Assembly (NCBI RefSeq): GCF_019455385.1
Contig: NZ_JACOFR010000009.1
Location: 186,001 to 250,000, forward strand
Direction of reading: 5' to 3'
Source: Bradyrhizobium sp. BR 10289
GTDB taxonomy: Bacteria > Pseudomonadota > Alphaproteobacteria > Rhizobiales > Xanthobacteraceae
DNA length: 64,000 bases
Both the position numbers and the translations under genes were made by a program. Shown piece after piece: positions 1 to 8,266 of the stretch; positions within the stretch are counted from its first letter, which is position 1, and the number at the start of each line of letters is the position of its first letter. The notes below the pieces were generated by a model. It did no database searches and had not been told where the DNA came from. It saw nothing but the letters and a program-made list of their open reading frames with translations.

Positions 1-1
1 C

Positions 2-1198
2 AAGACATCAGGCAAATACACTACCGGCAAGCGCGTCGATGCGCTCGGCACCGTGATGGGCAAGTCGTACGAGCGTCCGACCGGCGTCTCGCTGCCGTTC
101 AAGGGGCAGCCGCTGCAGGGCCATTCCGGCATCAAGCACATGGCGGACGGCAGCTACTGGGTGATCACCGACAACGGCATGGGCGCGCGCGCCAACTCGC
201 CGGATTCGATGCTGTACCTCAACCGCTACAAGATGGATTGGGCCAGCGGCAAGATCGAGCGCCAGGAGACCATCTTCCTGCACGATCCCGACAGACGCGT
301 CCCGTTCCGCATCGTCCATGAGGATACCCAGAAGCGCTACCTCACCGGCTCCGATTTCGACACCGAGGGCTTCCAGATCATCGGCGACACCTTCTGGATT
401 GGCGACGAGTTCGGCCCCTATATCCTGAAGGCCGACAAATCAGGAAAAATTCTCGGCGTGTTCGAGACCGTTGCCGACGGCAAGCCGGTGCGCTCGCCGG
501 ACCATTGGGCGGCGGCGACGCCGGGTGCGCCGGGCGCGACCTATACCAACGTCAACCTCCGCCGCTCCAAGGGTTTTGAGGGCTTTGCGTCCTCGAGGGA
601 CGGCAAGTTCATCTACGGTCTGCTCGAGGGGCCGCTGTGGGATGCCGACAAGAAGGACTGGGAGAAGGTCGACGGCAAGGAAGCCTCCCGCATCCTCGAA
701 TTCGACGTCGCAGCCGAAAAATTCACCGGCCGCTACTGGCAATATGTGTTCGAGCAGAACGGCAACGCCATCGGCGACTTCAACATGATCGATCAGGCCT
801 CCGGCCTCATCATCGAGCGCGACAATGGCGAAGGCACGGCCGACAAGGCCTGCCCGGCGGGGACCCGCGGCGAGAACTGCTTTCCTGACGTGGCCAAGTT
901 CAAGCGCATCTACAAGATCGAGCTCTCCGACGCCAATGTCGGCAAGCCCGTGCGCAAGATCGGCTATATCGATCTGATGAAGATCCAGGACCCCGACAAG
1001 AAGGCGCGCAAAGCGCTCAACGACGGCGTCTACACCTTCCCGTTCTTCACTATCGAGAACGTCGACCGTGTCGACGACACCCACATCATCGTCGGCAACG
1101 ATAACAATCTGCCGTTCTCGTCCAGCCGCGATCCCAACAAGGCCGACGACGACGAGTTCATGCTGCTGGAAGTCGCGGATTTCCTGAAGGCGAAGTAG
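2..1198 (+). CDS. Esterase-like activity of phytase family protein (5' partial)
   Basis: The reading frame is open from base 2 and has no convincing start inside the window, so the N-terminus and probable signal peptide lie to the left. The 381 residues from the first internal GTG (position 53) read as the bacterial phytase-like beta-propeller family (PF13449 type). Visible family features are the acidic stretches TDNG, GDEFGPY and GFEGFA, then ERDNGEG, and a C-terminal GNDNNLPFSSSRDPN segment. Members are secreted or periplasmic and are thought to cleave phosphoesters, but substrates are mostly untested. The family assignment is by recognition and the enzymatic role is inferred. The gene converges on tonB, and a palindromic repeat lies just after its stop codon. 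Confidence 0.8.
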   Translation, partial: KTSGKYTTGKRVDALGTVMGKSYERPTGVSLPFKGQPLQGHSGIKHMADGSYWVITDNGMGARANSPDSMLYLNRYKMDWASGKIERQETIFLHDPDRRVPFRIVHEDTQKRYLTGSDFDTEGFQIIGDTFWIGDEFGPYILKADKSGKILGVFETVADGKPVRSPDHWAAATPGAPGATYTNVNLRRSKGFEGFASSRDGKFIYGLLEGPLWDADKKDWEKVDGKEASRILEFDVAAEKFTGRYWQYVFEQNGNAIGDFNMIDQASGLIIERDNGEGTADKACPAGTRGENCFPDVAKFKRIYKIELSDANVGKPVRKIGYIDLMKIQDPDKKARKALNDGVYTFPFFTIENVDRVDDTHIIVGNDNNLPFSSSRDPNKADDDEFMLLEVADFLKAK

Positions 1199-1215
1199 GA
1201 CGAGGCTCCCCCCTT

Positions 1216-1297
1216 GACCTCTCCCCGCTCTTTGCGGGGAGAGGTCGGATCGCCCCCGGCGATGCGAAGCATCGTCCGGTGCGATCCGGGTGAGGGG
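1216..1297. repeat. Dispersed palindromic repeat, family A copy 1
   Basis: A perfect 13-bp stem (1216-1228 with 1234-1246, loop TCTTT) built on the CTCTCCCCGC core is followed by a second nested inverted repeat. The outer arms of the second are GGATCGC and GCGATCC, the inner arms GATGC and GCATC, and the unit ends in GGGTGAGGGG. Related copies occur at 1388, 10164, 10242 and 23673. It sits between the convergent ends of the phytase-like gene and tonB, where it could act as a two-way terminator. Confidence 0.8.
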
Positions 1298-1387
1298 CGA
1301 AGCGGGATACCAACCCAAGAAAAAGGTCGATCCGACTCGTATTGCGCGCGTGTTTGACCTGCAATTCATGCCGAATTCGCGGAGACA

Positions 1388-1427
1388 CCCCTCACCCCAC
1401 CCTCTCCCCGTAAGAACGGGGCGAGGG
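1388..1427. repeat. Dispersed palindromic repeat, family A copy 2
   Basis: The 11-nt arms (1400-1410 and 1417-1427) have one mismatch and a TAAGAA loop, and are preceded by CCCCTCACCCC. It has the same CTCTCCCCG core as copy 1 and lies immediately beyond the tonB stop codon, so both convergent transcripts run into a hairpin. Confidence 0.75.
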
Positions 1428-1442
1428 AGTGAGAGAGCGTGG

Positions 1443-2276
1443 TCACCGCACCGTAAACTCCACCGGGATCGAAAAACTCATCGCGCCGCCTCTGATTTCG
1501 TCAGGGATCGGCGGAAACGGCGAGGCCTGGCGGATCATCGATAGGGCCTGGGCGTCGAAGGCGGCAACGCCGGACGAGCCGCCGAGACGGCTCGCTGTCA
1601 CCTGCCCGCTACGGCCAAGGGTGAAGCTGAGCCTTGCGACGCCGCGCGCGCCGCCGCCGGCCGATGGATAGGAGTGGAAGCGCATCAGGTGCGCGCGAAC
1701 CCGTTGATTGTAGGATGCGATGGCGGAGGCCATAGCGCCGGCGCTGACGGCGGATGCCATCGGCGCCTCGCGCTCGGCACGCGGCGGCGCGCTGGTGCGC
1801 GGCGCGGGGGTTGCGTCCGACGGCTTCCTGGCTTCGCGACGAACCACCTTTGGCTTCTCTGGCGCGGGCTTTGCGGCTGGCACGATCCTGGCCGGCTCGG
1901 GCCTGGCGGGTGTCGGTTCAAGCTTCTGCTCCGGCGGCGCGACCACATCAGGCTTTTCCTGCGGCGGTGTCGGCGCGATGGTCTCCTCGACCATCTGCCG
2001 CTGCGCGGGCTCCGGCGGCGAGGCATCGGCCTCCTGCATCACCGGCCCGGGCGCAACGTCCTCAGGCATCGACTGCGGCGCCGAGGTCACCGGCGACATG
2101 TCGATCATGATCGCCGGCAGGCTGACGCCCTGCTCCGGCTCCGATCTCAGCCAATGCATCGCCAGCCCAGCGGCAACAATATGCAACGCCACGATCACCG
2201 CACCTGAAACGCCCCAGCGCGCCGTCTCGCGCTCGCCAAGCGGCTCGTGCAGGGCAAAGGCGTTCGCAACGGCCAT
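1443..2276 (-). CDS. tonB: Energy transducer TonB
   Basis: 277 residues. A short cytoplasmic segment precedes one membrane anchor (about residues 21-42). A long Pro/Ala/Glu/Lys-rich periplasm-spanning region follows (about 50-170), then a C-terminal TonB domain (about 185-277) with the family's YPxxA-like start (RFHSYPSAGG) and a conserved hydrophobic end. TonB carries proton-motive energy from ExbB-ExbD to outer-membrane receptors, here most likely the haem receptor at the head of the same strand. Its ATG overlaps the exbD stop codon (TGATG), which points to translational coupling as the last gene of the operon. Assignment is firm. Exclusive use by the haem receptor is inferred from position. 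Confidence 0.9.
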   Translation of the reverse strand: MAVANAFALHEPLGERETARWGVSGAVIVALHIVAAGLAMHWLRSEPEQGVSLPAIMIDMSPVTSAPQSMPEDVAPGPVMQEADASPPEPAQRQMVEETIAPTPPQEKPDVVAPPEQKLEPTPARPEPARIVPAAKPAPEKPKVVRREARKPSDATPAPRTSAPPRAEREAPMASAVSAGAMASAIASYNQRVRAHLMRFHSYPSAGGGARGVARLSFTLGRSGQVTASRLGGSSGVAAFDAQALSMIRQASPFPPIPDEIRGGAMSFSIPVEFTVR

Positions 2277-2722
2277 CAGCTGCGTCCGTCGAGGCCGACC
2301 AGGGCGACCTTGAGATAGCCGGCGTTACGCAAGGTGTTCATCACCTCCATCAGGTCGCCGTAGCTCACCGCCTTGTCGGCGCGCAGATAAATGCGCTCGT
2401 CCTTGCGGCCCTTGGTGACGACGTCGAGCGCGGCGGCGAGGCCGTCGCGCGTCATCGTGTCTTCGCCGACGGCAATTGTGAGATCCGGCTTCACCGTGAC
2501 GAAAGTCGGCTTGTCCGGCCGCGGCGCCGGTTCGGCGGCCGTGGCCGGCAGCTCGACGCCGATGTCGACGGTGGCGAGCGGGGCGGCCACCATGAAGATG
2601 ATCAGCAGCACCAGCATCACGTCGATGAAGGGCGTGACGTTGATCTCGTTGACGACGTCGAGATCGTCGGGAGCGCCGCGCGCTCCCCGCCGCAATGCCG
2701 AGCCTGCTAGCTTTGCACCCAT
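2276..2722 (-). CDS. exbD: Biopolymer transport protein ExbD
   Basis: 148 residues. An N-terminal cytoplasmic part leads to a single transmembrane helix (about residues 30-48) with the motif NVTPFIDVMLVLLIIF, whose Asp is the conserved proton-pathway residue of ExbD/TolR. A periplasmic domain follows. ExbD works with ExbB as the inner-membrane motor that energises TonB. It begins three bases after exbB and its stop overlaps the tonB start, so the three are co-expressed. The length is normal for the family. A TolR identity is unlikely because the partner is tonB rather than tolA. Confidence 0.93.
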   Translation of the reverse strand: MGAKLAGSALRRGARGAPDDLDVVNEINVTPFIDVMLVLLIIFMVAAPLATVDIGVELPATAAEPAPRPDKPTFVTVKPDLTIAVGEDTMTRDGLAAALDVVTKGRKDERIYLRADKAVSYGDLMEVMNTLRNAGYLKVALVGLDGRS

Positions 2723-2725
2723 GGC

Positions 2726-3502
2726 CTACTCCGCCGCCCGCGCCAGGCGGAAATCCCTGCTGTCACGCTGGCGGCTGATCAGCAGCATCAGCTGCGCCGA
2801 GGCATCGCCAAGCAGCGCGCGATAATTGGCGATGCCGCGGACGAGGTGGTTGTAGATCACCACCGCCGGGATCGCCGCGACGAGGCCGAGTGCGGTGGCG
2901 AGCAGCGCCTCGGCGATGCCGGGCGCAACCACGGCAAGGCTCGTGGTGTGACTCTCGGAGATGCCGATGAAGGAATTCATGATGCCCCAGACCGTGCCGA
3001 ACAGACCGACGAAGGGCGCGGTGGCGCCGATCGTGGCAAGCACGCCGGTGCCGCGCGCGATCTCTCGGGACATCGCCGCCTCGACCCGCTCCAGCCGCAG
3101 CGCCACGCGCTCCTGAAGGCCGTCATCGACGATGCCGCGGGAGAGCTCGGCTTCCCTGGCGCAGGACTGGATGAGCTGGGCGACAGCATCATGCGCCTCG
3201 CCCGTCCGCTCCGCCGCCTCCGCCAGCTTCATCCGGCCCTCGAGCGCACGCGTCCGCTCGATGGCGAGCGCGCTCTTGCGGCGCAGCTCCATTGTCTTGG
3301 CGAGCCAGACCGTCCACGTCACCAGCGAAGCGGCGGCGAGCCCGACCATCACGGTCTTCACGATGATGTCGGCCCCGAGGAACATGCCCCAGGGCGACAG
3401 ATTGCGCGGCAACAGCGCCTCGTCGATCGCGAAGGCCGGCCCCGGTGCGAAGACCAGCGCGATGGTTAGGATCATGTGCCGAAGCTTGGAAGCGTCCTGC
3501 AT
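2726..3502 (-). CDS. exbB: TonB-system energiser ExbB (MotA/TolQ/ExbB family)
   Basis: 258 residues. An N-terminal hydrophobic segment is followed by three membrane helices characteristic of ExbB. The conserved cytoplasmic and membrane region contains RGTGVLATIGATAPFVGLFG and then GVLATALGLVAAIPAVVIYNHL-type text near the C-terminus. ExbB is the multimeric proton channel that assembles with ExbD and transmits energy to TonB. A GGGAG-like ribosome binding site precedes the chosen ATG. It lies between hutX and exbD in the receptor operon. Confidence is high because family motifs and gene order agree. Confidence 0.93.
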   Translation of the reverse strand: MQDASKLRHMILTIALVFAPGPAFAIDEALLPRNLSPWGMFLGADIIVKTVMVGLAAASLVTWTVWLAKTMELRRKSALAIERTRALEGRMKLAEAAERTGEAHDAVAQLIQSCAREAELSRGIVDDGLQERVALRLERVEAAMSREIARGTGVLATIGATAPFVGLFGTVWGIMNSFIGISESHTTSLAVVAPGIAEALLATALGLVAAIPAVVIYNHLVRGIANYRALLGDASAQLMLLISRQRDSRDFRLARAAE

Positions 3503-3528
3503 CCTGATCTCCCGAGAGAGTAAAGAAC

Positions 3529-4044
3529 CTACGCCGCGGGCAAGGCCGCGATCCGCAGCGCCAGCTGCTGGAATCGCGCCAGCTGATCGCTGCGCAGCGC
3601 CCGGGTCTCGTCACGGCCGACGAACACCTTGAACATGATGCCGCCGCCGGCATTGACGAAGGCAACGAAGGCGGACGCCTTGCCCATGAAGGGACGCTCG
3701 ACGAAGGCGACGGCCGCACAACGCTCGTGGCGGAGATGGCCGTGCAGGCCCTTCGGCTGCATCAGGTTGAAATAGCCGCGCCCGATCTCGCCCGCGGGAA
3801 TGGCGCCCGTGAACTCGAATATCGCATCGTCGGTGTGGACGATCAGCGTGACCTCGCCCCATTGCGCGATGTCCTGCATGGCGGCGGCGAAATGCTCGCC
3901 GCCCGCCATCCGCACCATTGACGACGGCAGTGCCTCGATCACCGCGCGCGGCGTGACGTTGCGCTCGCGCGCGACGTCCTCGATCACAGCGCCGGGATTG
4001 TCGGCCATGTACGCCCTAAGATCGGCGAGATCCTTGCTTAGCAT
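3529..4044 (-). CDS. hutX: Haem utilisation cytosolic carrier protein HutX
   Basis: 171 residues, the normal size for the HutX/ChuX family. A short helical N-terminus containing ARERNVTPRAVIEALP precedes the haem-binding split-barrel fold with IVHTDDAIFEFTGAIPAG and the segment GYFNLMQPKGLHGHLR, then a beta-rich part around MGKASAFVAFVNAGGG. Family members bind haem after import and pass it to a degrading enzyme or other acceptors. Its place between the haem-degrading monooxygenase and exbB fits handover of imported haem in the cytosol. The identity is clear. The handover partner is inferred from adjacency. Confidence 0.9.
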   Translation of the reverse strand: MLSKDLADLRAYMADNPGAVIEDVARERNVTPRAVIEALPSSMVRMAGGEHFAAAMQDIAQWGEVTLIVHTDDAIFEFTGAIPAGEIGRGYFNLMQPKGLHGHLRHERCAAVAFVERPFMGKASAFVAFVNAGGGIMFKVFVGRDETRALRSDQLARFQQLALRIAALPAA

Positions 4045-4069
4045 GTCATCTCCCTCCGCAGGCTGCGAC

Positions 4070-4405
4070 TTAAGCTGCCGCGTTCGTCTTGCGCTCGGTC
4101 AGGATGACCTCGAACCCTTCGAACCTGGGATGGCCGAGATAGAGGCTCTCGCCGGTCTTGTTGTCGGCGCGGGCGTGGGCGCGGCGGAATTCCTCCGAGC
4201 GCGTCCAGGCCTCGAAGGCGGCCTTGTCGGCCCAGACCGTGTGCGAGGAATACAGCGTGTGATCCTCGGCGACCGGCCCCTTGAGCAGGTGGAATTCGAC
4301 GAAGCCGGCCATGCTGCCGAGATAGGATTCGCGGGTGCGCCAGACGGTCTCGAACGCGGCTTCCGAGCCGAGCTTCACCTGGAAACGATTCATGGCGATG
4401 AACAT
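4070..4405 (-). CDS. Haem-degrading monooxygenase of the IsdG / HmuQ-HmuD type (ABM domain)
   Basis: 111 residues from the ATG at 4405. That start is preferred to the in-frame TTG one codon earlier because AAGGAGAG lies seven bases upstream. The protein is a single antibiotic-biosynthesis-monooxygenase ferredoxin-like domain. The three residues known to be catalytic in IsdG are visible at matching positions: Asn6 in the first strand (MNRF), Trp67 (FEAWTRS) and His77 (RRAHA). Such enzymes open the haem ring to release iron. HmuQ and HmuD of Bradyrhizobium japonicum belong to this family, but I cannot tell from sequence alone which one this is. It follows the receptor gene by about 100 bases and leads into hutX. 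Confidence 0.87.
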   Translation of the reverse strand: MFIAMNRFQVKLGSEAAFETVWRTRESYLGSMAGFVEFHLLKGPVAEDHTLYSSHTVWADKAAFEAWTRSEEFRRAHARADNKTGESLYLGHPRFEGFEVILTERKTNAAA

Positions 4406-4504
4406 CAAAGTCTCTCCTTGTGATCAAGACGACAACGCGCCGAAGCCGCGCTGGCGTGTCAGCGCAGCCCGGCTGAGATTGCTGGTGTGGCGATGCCTCC
4501 CGGC

Positions 4505-6853
4505 CTACGCACCTCCAAAGTGAATCTTCAGGCCGGCCTTGTAGACCCTGCCCGCTCCTGCGCTCGTCCACAGCACGTCGTTCTGCGTGGTGCCGTCGGT
4601 CGAACTGCCGGGAATGGCGTAAGGCCGATAGTACTGGTTCAGGAGGTTATCGATCGAGGCCGAGAACACGATGTCCTTGGTCGCGGCGTAGGTCATGTAG
4701 AGGTTGACCAGCTCGTAGCCGGTCGATGGGACATAGCCGGTAGGCACGTCGTTGTTCGCGCCATACGAGGCCCACTGCGCTGACAGGACGAGGCTGCGAT
4801 CGAGCAGGCGGACGCCGCCGGTCGTGACGACCTTGCGCGGGGTGATGGTGGCGAGGCCAACATTGGTCTGGGTGTTCTTGCCCTTGATGTAGTGCCCGGC
4901 GACACCGATGAACCAGTTGCCGGCATCGTACATCGTCTCCGCCTCGAAGCCGTCGATGCGGGCATTGGCGATGTTCTGGTACTGATAGAACTGGCTGAAC
5001 GAGCCGAACCCGGTGGGGACCGGCGTCGACGCCACGAGGTCGATGTAGTCGGAGACGTCGTTGCGGAACAAATTGATCTTGCCGCGGAACGAGTCCTGCG
5101 CGGTGAAGATGCTATCGTATTTCAGGTTGATGCCGACTTCCTTGTTCCGGCCGACTTCGGGACGAAGGTTCGCGTTGGGCAGGAAGCAGAACAGGCCGGA
5201 CGTGCCGTCGGGGCAGACGAAGAAGGCCGGGCCGCCGCCGGTCGCATGCGCGCCTGAGATCACCGTCTCGGTGATCGAAGGTGCGCGGTAGCCTTCGGCA
5301 TAGCTGACATAGGGCTGGAAGCCCGCCACCGGCGTCACGCCGAGGGTGATCTTCGGCGAGAAGCGGTCGCCGCCCGTATTGGTCGTGCCCGACTGCAGAT
5401 TGTAGCGGTCATAACGGATCGCGCTGATGGCCTCGAACCAGGTGCCGTAGTTCTGCTTCAGCTGCAGGAAGCCGCCAGACACCGTGCGTATGCCGCTCGG
5501 CGTCGTGATGTTGGAATTGCCGCGGCTATCGGTCGTGATCACGTCGTCCTGGAACGCATCGACACCGTAGGTCACGGCATTGCGCCAGTCGCCGACGTTG
5601 AAACGCGTGGTGTTGTTGGCGTCGAAGCCGACAGTGTTGAGCGTATAACCGCGCTTGTCGCCGACGCAGCCGGAGATGTTGTTGCCGAAATTGCCGGCGC
5701 CGCAATAGGCCGCGCCGGAGGTCGAATAGTGATAGGTCTTGGTCTGGTCGTTGTCGGTGCGGTTGCCGTAGACCGAGACGTGCGAGTCGAACAGATTGTC
5801 GCTCGGCAGCGAATAGTTCCAGGTCAGCGTGCCCGTGTAGTTCTTGGCGTCGGAAGCATAGACCGACGAGCCCTGATAGAGCGCGCGCCGGGCCGCGGTC
5901 GTCACCGGGCCGGTGTTCATCTGGCCGATGCTGTACTGATAATCCTGGAAGGTGGCGCCGAACTTGACCTCGTGGCCGATGGCGGGGCGCACCGTCAGCT
6001 TCAGCAAGCCGGCCTCGACTTCGTTGTTGGTGTTGCCGATCTCGGTGCCGTTGCCGTCCTTGTAATTGCCCTGGGTGCGGTAGACTGCGCCGCCGAACAC
6101 ATCGACGTCGGGCGTCGCGCGCACGCCGCCGAACACCGAGCCGAGCCCGCGATTGTTGTTGGAACCGTAGGAGCCCGAGAGATCGACGCCCCAGCGCTCG
6201 CCGGGACGCAGCACGTCGTTGATGTCCTTGGTGCGGAACGAGACCAGGCCACCGATAGCGCCGGAGCCGTAGATGTTGGCGGTCGGACCCCGCACGACAT
6301 CGACGCCGCCGATCAGTTCCGGATCGAGGAAGAACGAGCCGTTGGCGTTGTGGCCGGTGCGCTGATAGTTCTGCCGCGCGCCGTCGACGACGACCGCGAC
6401 GCGGCCGAAATCCTGCAAGCCGCGGACGTTGATGACGGTCGCGGGATCATCGCCGCGCTCCTGGAACGACACGCCGGGCACCGCATAGAAAATGCCAGAC
6501 AGCCGATTCGGCTGAATCCCCTGGATCTGGTCGAGCGAAATCGAGGAGACCGGCGCGAGCGCATCGATCGCACGCTCCTTGGTCTTGCTTGCGGCGACCG
6601 TGATGGTGTCGAGCACTTGAACGGATCCCGTGCCGGCGGCCTGCGCATTGGCGTTCAAGGCCGCGGGCGTCGCCTGCTGCGCGACTTGCGGCTTGGCCGG
6701 CTTACGCTTGGCCTGCTTCGGCCGATCCGAGGACGCATTTTCGGCCTGCGGCGATGCGCTCTGCGCAAAGCCGTTCTCCGTCATCACCGCCGCAATTGAA
6801 ACAACCGACGCGCCCAAAATCAGGGCGCGCGAATACCTAGCCCCGTCAGCCAT
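4505..6853 (-). CDS. hmuR: TonB-dependent haem / haemoglobin outer-membrane receptor HmuR
   Basis: 782 residues. A signal peptide of about 30 residues precedes a Lys/Ala-rich spacer, a TonB box near residues 82-88 (DTITVAA), a plug domain (about 95-210, with VINVRGLQDFGRV and DVVRGPTANIYGSGAIGG) and a 22-strand barrel. Features of the HmuR/ShuA haem receptors are a YRAP box (about 521), a conserved His in SGAHATGG (about 535), and an NPNL-like box in LPNANLRPEVG (about 561). The barrel ends in an aromatic-poor FGGA. It is the first gene of the minus-strand operon ending in tonB. Its promoter faces hmuP, with an ICE-like palindrome between them. Identification is strong; whether it prefers free haem or haemoglobin cannot be read. 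Confidence 0.92.
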   Translation of the reverse strand: MADGARYSRALILGASVVSIAAVMTENGFAQSASPQAENASSDRPKQAKRKPAKPQVAQQATPAALNANAQAAGTGSVQVLDTITVAASKTKERAIDALAPVSSISLDQIQGIQPNRLSGIFYAVPGVSFQERGDDPATVINVRGLQDFGRVAVVVDGARQNYQRTGHNANGSFFLDPELIGGVDVVRGPTANIYGSGAIGGLVSFRTKDINDVLRPGERWGVDLSGSYGSNNNRGLGSVFGGVRATPDVDVFGGAVYRTQGNYKDGNGTEIGNTNNEVEAGLLKLTVRPAIGHEVKFGATFQDYQYSIGQMNTGPVTTAARRALYQGSSVYASDAKNYTGTLTWNYSLPSDNLFDSHVSVYGNRTDNDQTKTYHYSTSGAAYCGAGNFGNNISGCVGDKRGYTLNTVGFDANNTTRFNVGDWRNAVTYGVDAFQDDVITTDSRGNSNITTPSGIRTVSGGFLQLKQNYGTWFEAISAIRYDRYNLQSGTTNTGGDRFSPKITLGVTPVAGFQPYVSYAEGYRAPSITETVISGAHATGGGPAFFVCPDGTSGLFCFLPNANLRPEVGRNKEVGINLKYDSIFTAQDSFRGKINLFRNDVSDYIDLVASTPVPTGFGSFSQFYQYQNIANARIDGFEAETMYDAGNWFIGVAGHYIKGKNTQTNVGLATITPRKVVTTGGVRLLDRSLVLSAQWASYGANNDVPTGYVPSTGYELVNLYMTYAATKDIVFSASIDNLLNQYYRPYAIPGSSTDGTTQNDVLWTSAGAGRVYKAGLKIHFGGA

Positions 6854-7006
6854 AAGCCCAACCCGATCATCATTGTCTTAGCTTGGCTGGCGTGCGCTGC
6901 TCGATGCGAGCGACTGGCTGGCTATGTGTGGTGCGGACTCCCCGGCCCGCATTGCCTTGATTGGTTACGTGGCAACACTCAGGCGGTCAATGTCGCAAGG
7001 TTGCAG

Positions 7007-7023
7007 TTTATATCAATTGTAAA
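7007..7023. promoter_or_regulatory. ICE-like palindrome between hmuR and hmuP (candidate Irr operator)
   Basis: The 17 bases TTTATATCAATTGTAAA have TTTA and TAAA ends separated by nine bases, the same outer bases and spacing as the reported iron-control element (TTTAGAA-N3-TTCTAAA). The inner GAA and TTC bases are not conserved (TAT and TTG). The site lies about 150 bases upstream of hmuR and about 80 bases upstream of hmuP. In B. japonicum, haem-utilisation genes are known to depend on Irr with HmuP as co-activator. The match is partial, so the call is tentative. Confidence 0.45.
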
Positions 7024-7102
7024 TCGCCGCCGTTGGAATGCGCCCGATGCCGCCTGTACATACAGGCAGCATCTGAATTTTCGAAAGCGCATCACACTCA
7101 CT

Positions 7103-7309
7103 ATGTCAGCAGCGTCCGGAGACAACCACGGCGACGCAGCAGGGCCGACGCAAAGCCCTTCTGCAACAACGCGAACTCTCACCATGCGCGGGAGCCGGAT
7201 CGACAGCCGCGAGCTGTTTGCGGCCGAGCGCGAGATCATCATCGCGCATGGCGAGGACAGCTATCGCCTTCGCCTCACGTCGCAGAACAAGCTGATCCTG
7301 ACGAAGTAG
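7103..7309 (+). CDS. hmuP: Hemin uptake protein HemP / HmuP
   Basis: 68 residues from the ATG at 7103. The C-terminal 40 carry the whole HemP family signature: SRIDSRELFAAEREIIIAHG, then YRLRLTSQNKLILTK. The N-terminal 28 residues are Ser/Ala/Thr-rich and poorly conserved. No good ribosome binding site is visible before 7103, so the in-frame ATG at 7184 (41 residues, still covering the signature) is an alternative start. In B. japonicum, HmuP is a small regulator that acts with Irr to switch on haem-uptake genes. The gene opens the plus-strand operon and ends six bases before hmuT. Confidence 0.87.
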   Translation: MSAASGDNHGDAAGPTQSPSATTRTLTMRGSRIDSRELFAAEREIIIAHGEDSYRLRLTSQNKLILTK

Positions 7310-7315
7310 CTTGCA

Positions 7316-8266
7316 ATGACATTTTGCCGCACCCTCGCAAAGCTGCTGCTATCAGGCACCATTGCGTTCTCATCCGCCGCGCACGCCGCCGCTATCACCG
7401 TGCATGACGCGCGCAATCGCGACGTCACCGTTGCCGATTTTGCCCGGACGGTTTCGATCGGCGGCGCCATCACCGAGATCCTCTATGCGCTCGGCCTCGA
7501 GAGCCGGCTGGTCGGCGTCGACACCACGAGCCTTTATCCGGCGGCGGCGCTGCACGACAAACCCAATGTCGGCTACATGCGGCAGATCTCGGCCGAAGGC
7601 GTGCTCGGCCTCAATCCGACGCTGATCCTGGCGATCCAGGGATCGGGCCCGCGCGAGACCATGGACCTCCTGGAGACCGCGAAGGTGCCCCTGGTGCTGG
7701 TGCCCGAGACTTTCTCGGAGGACGGCCTGATCGAGAAGATCAAGCTGGTCGGCCACGTCATGGGCGTCGATGCGCGCGCCGAATGCCTCAGCGCTGCCGT
7801 CGGCGCCGATCTCGCCCAGCTCCGCGCTCTGCGCGCCAAGGTGACGAAACCGGTGCGCGTGATGTTCGTGATGTCGCTCCAGAACGGACGGGCGATGGTC
7901 GCCGGCCGCAAGACCGCGGCCGATGAGATCATCCAGCTCGCCGGCGCCGCCAATGCGGTCGAGGACTACGACGGCTACAAGATCATCGGCGACGAGGCCA
8001 TCGTGGCCGCAAAGCCCGACGTCGTGCTGTCGATCGAGCGCGGCAAGGACTCGCTCCAGCCCGACGCGGTTTACGCTCATCCCGGCTTTGCGCTGACGCC
8101 GGTCGCCGCCAACAAGAGTTTCATTACGATGGACGGGCTCTATCTGCTCGGCTTCGGGCCGCGCACGGCGTCAGCCGCGCGCGATCTCTCGGTCAAGCTC
8201 TATCCGGCATTGGCTGATAGCGGCGCGTTCACATCGGCGCTGTCGGCGGCGAATTGCCGGCAATGA
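7316..8266 (+). CDS. hmuT: Haem ABC transporter substrate-binding protein HmuT
   Basis: 316 residues. The signal peptide ends near residue 24 (AHA/AAI), followed by two alpha/beta lobes of the class III periplasmic binding fold. The segment DTTSLYPAAALHDKPNVGY contains the Tyr that acts as haem ligand in the ShuT/PhuT family. AGRKTAADEIIQLAGAANA and MDGLYLLGFGPRTASA are typical of the second lobe. It captures haem arriving through HmuR and delivers it to HmuUV. The last codons overlap the hmuU start (ATGA), so expression is coupled. The assignment rests on family text plus order hmuP-T-U-V. Confidence 0.93.
   Translation: MTFCRTLAKLLLSGTIAFSSAAHAAAITVHDARNRDVTVADFARTVSIGGAITEILYALGLESRLVGVDTTSLYPAAALHDKPNVGYMRQISAEGVLGLNPTLILAIQGSGPRETMDLLETAKVPLVLVPETFSEDGLIEKIKLVGHVMGVDARAECLSAAVGADLAQLRALRAKVTKPVRVMFVMSLQNGRAMVAGRKTAADEIIQLAGAANAVEDYDGYKIIGDEAIVAAKPDVVLSIERGKDSLQPDAVYAHPGFALTPVAANKSFITMDGLYLLGFGPRTASAARDLSVKLYPALADSGAFTSALSAANCRQ

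Noticed and set aside
5729..6799. Long plus-strand open frame over hmuR
   Set aside because: It is a high-GC antisense shadow; hmuR has clear TonB-receptor motifs on the other strand.
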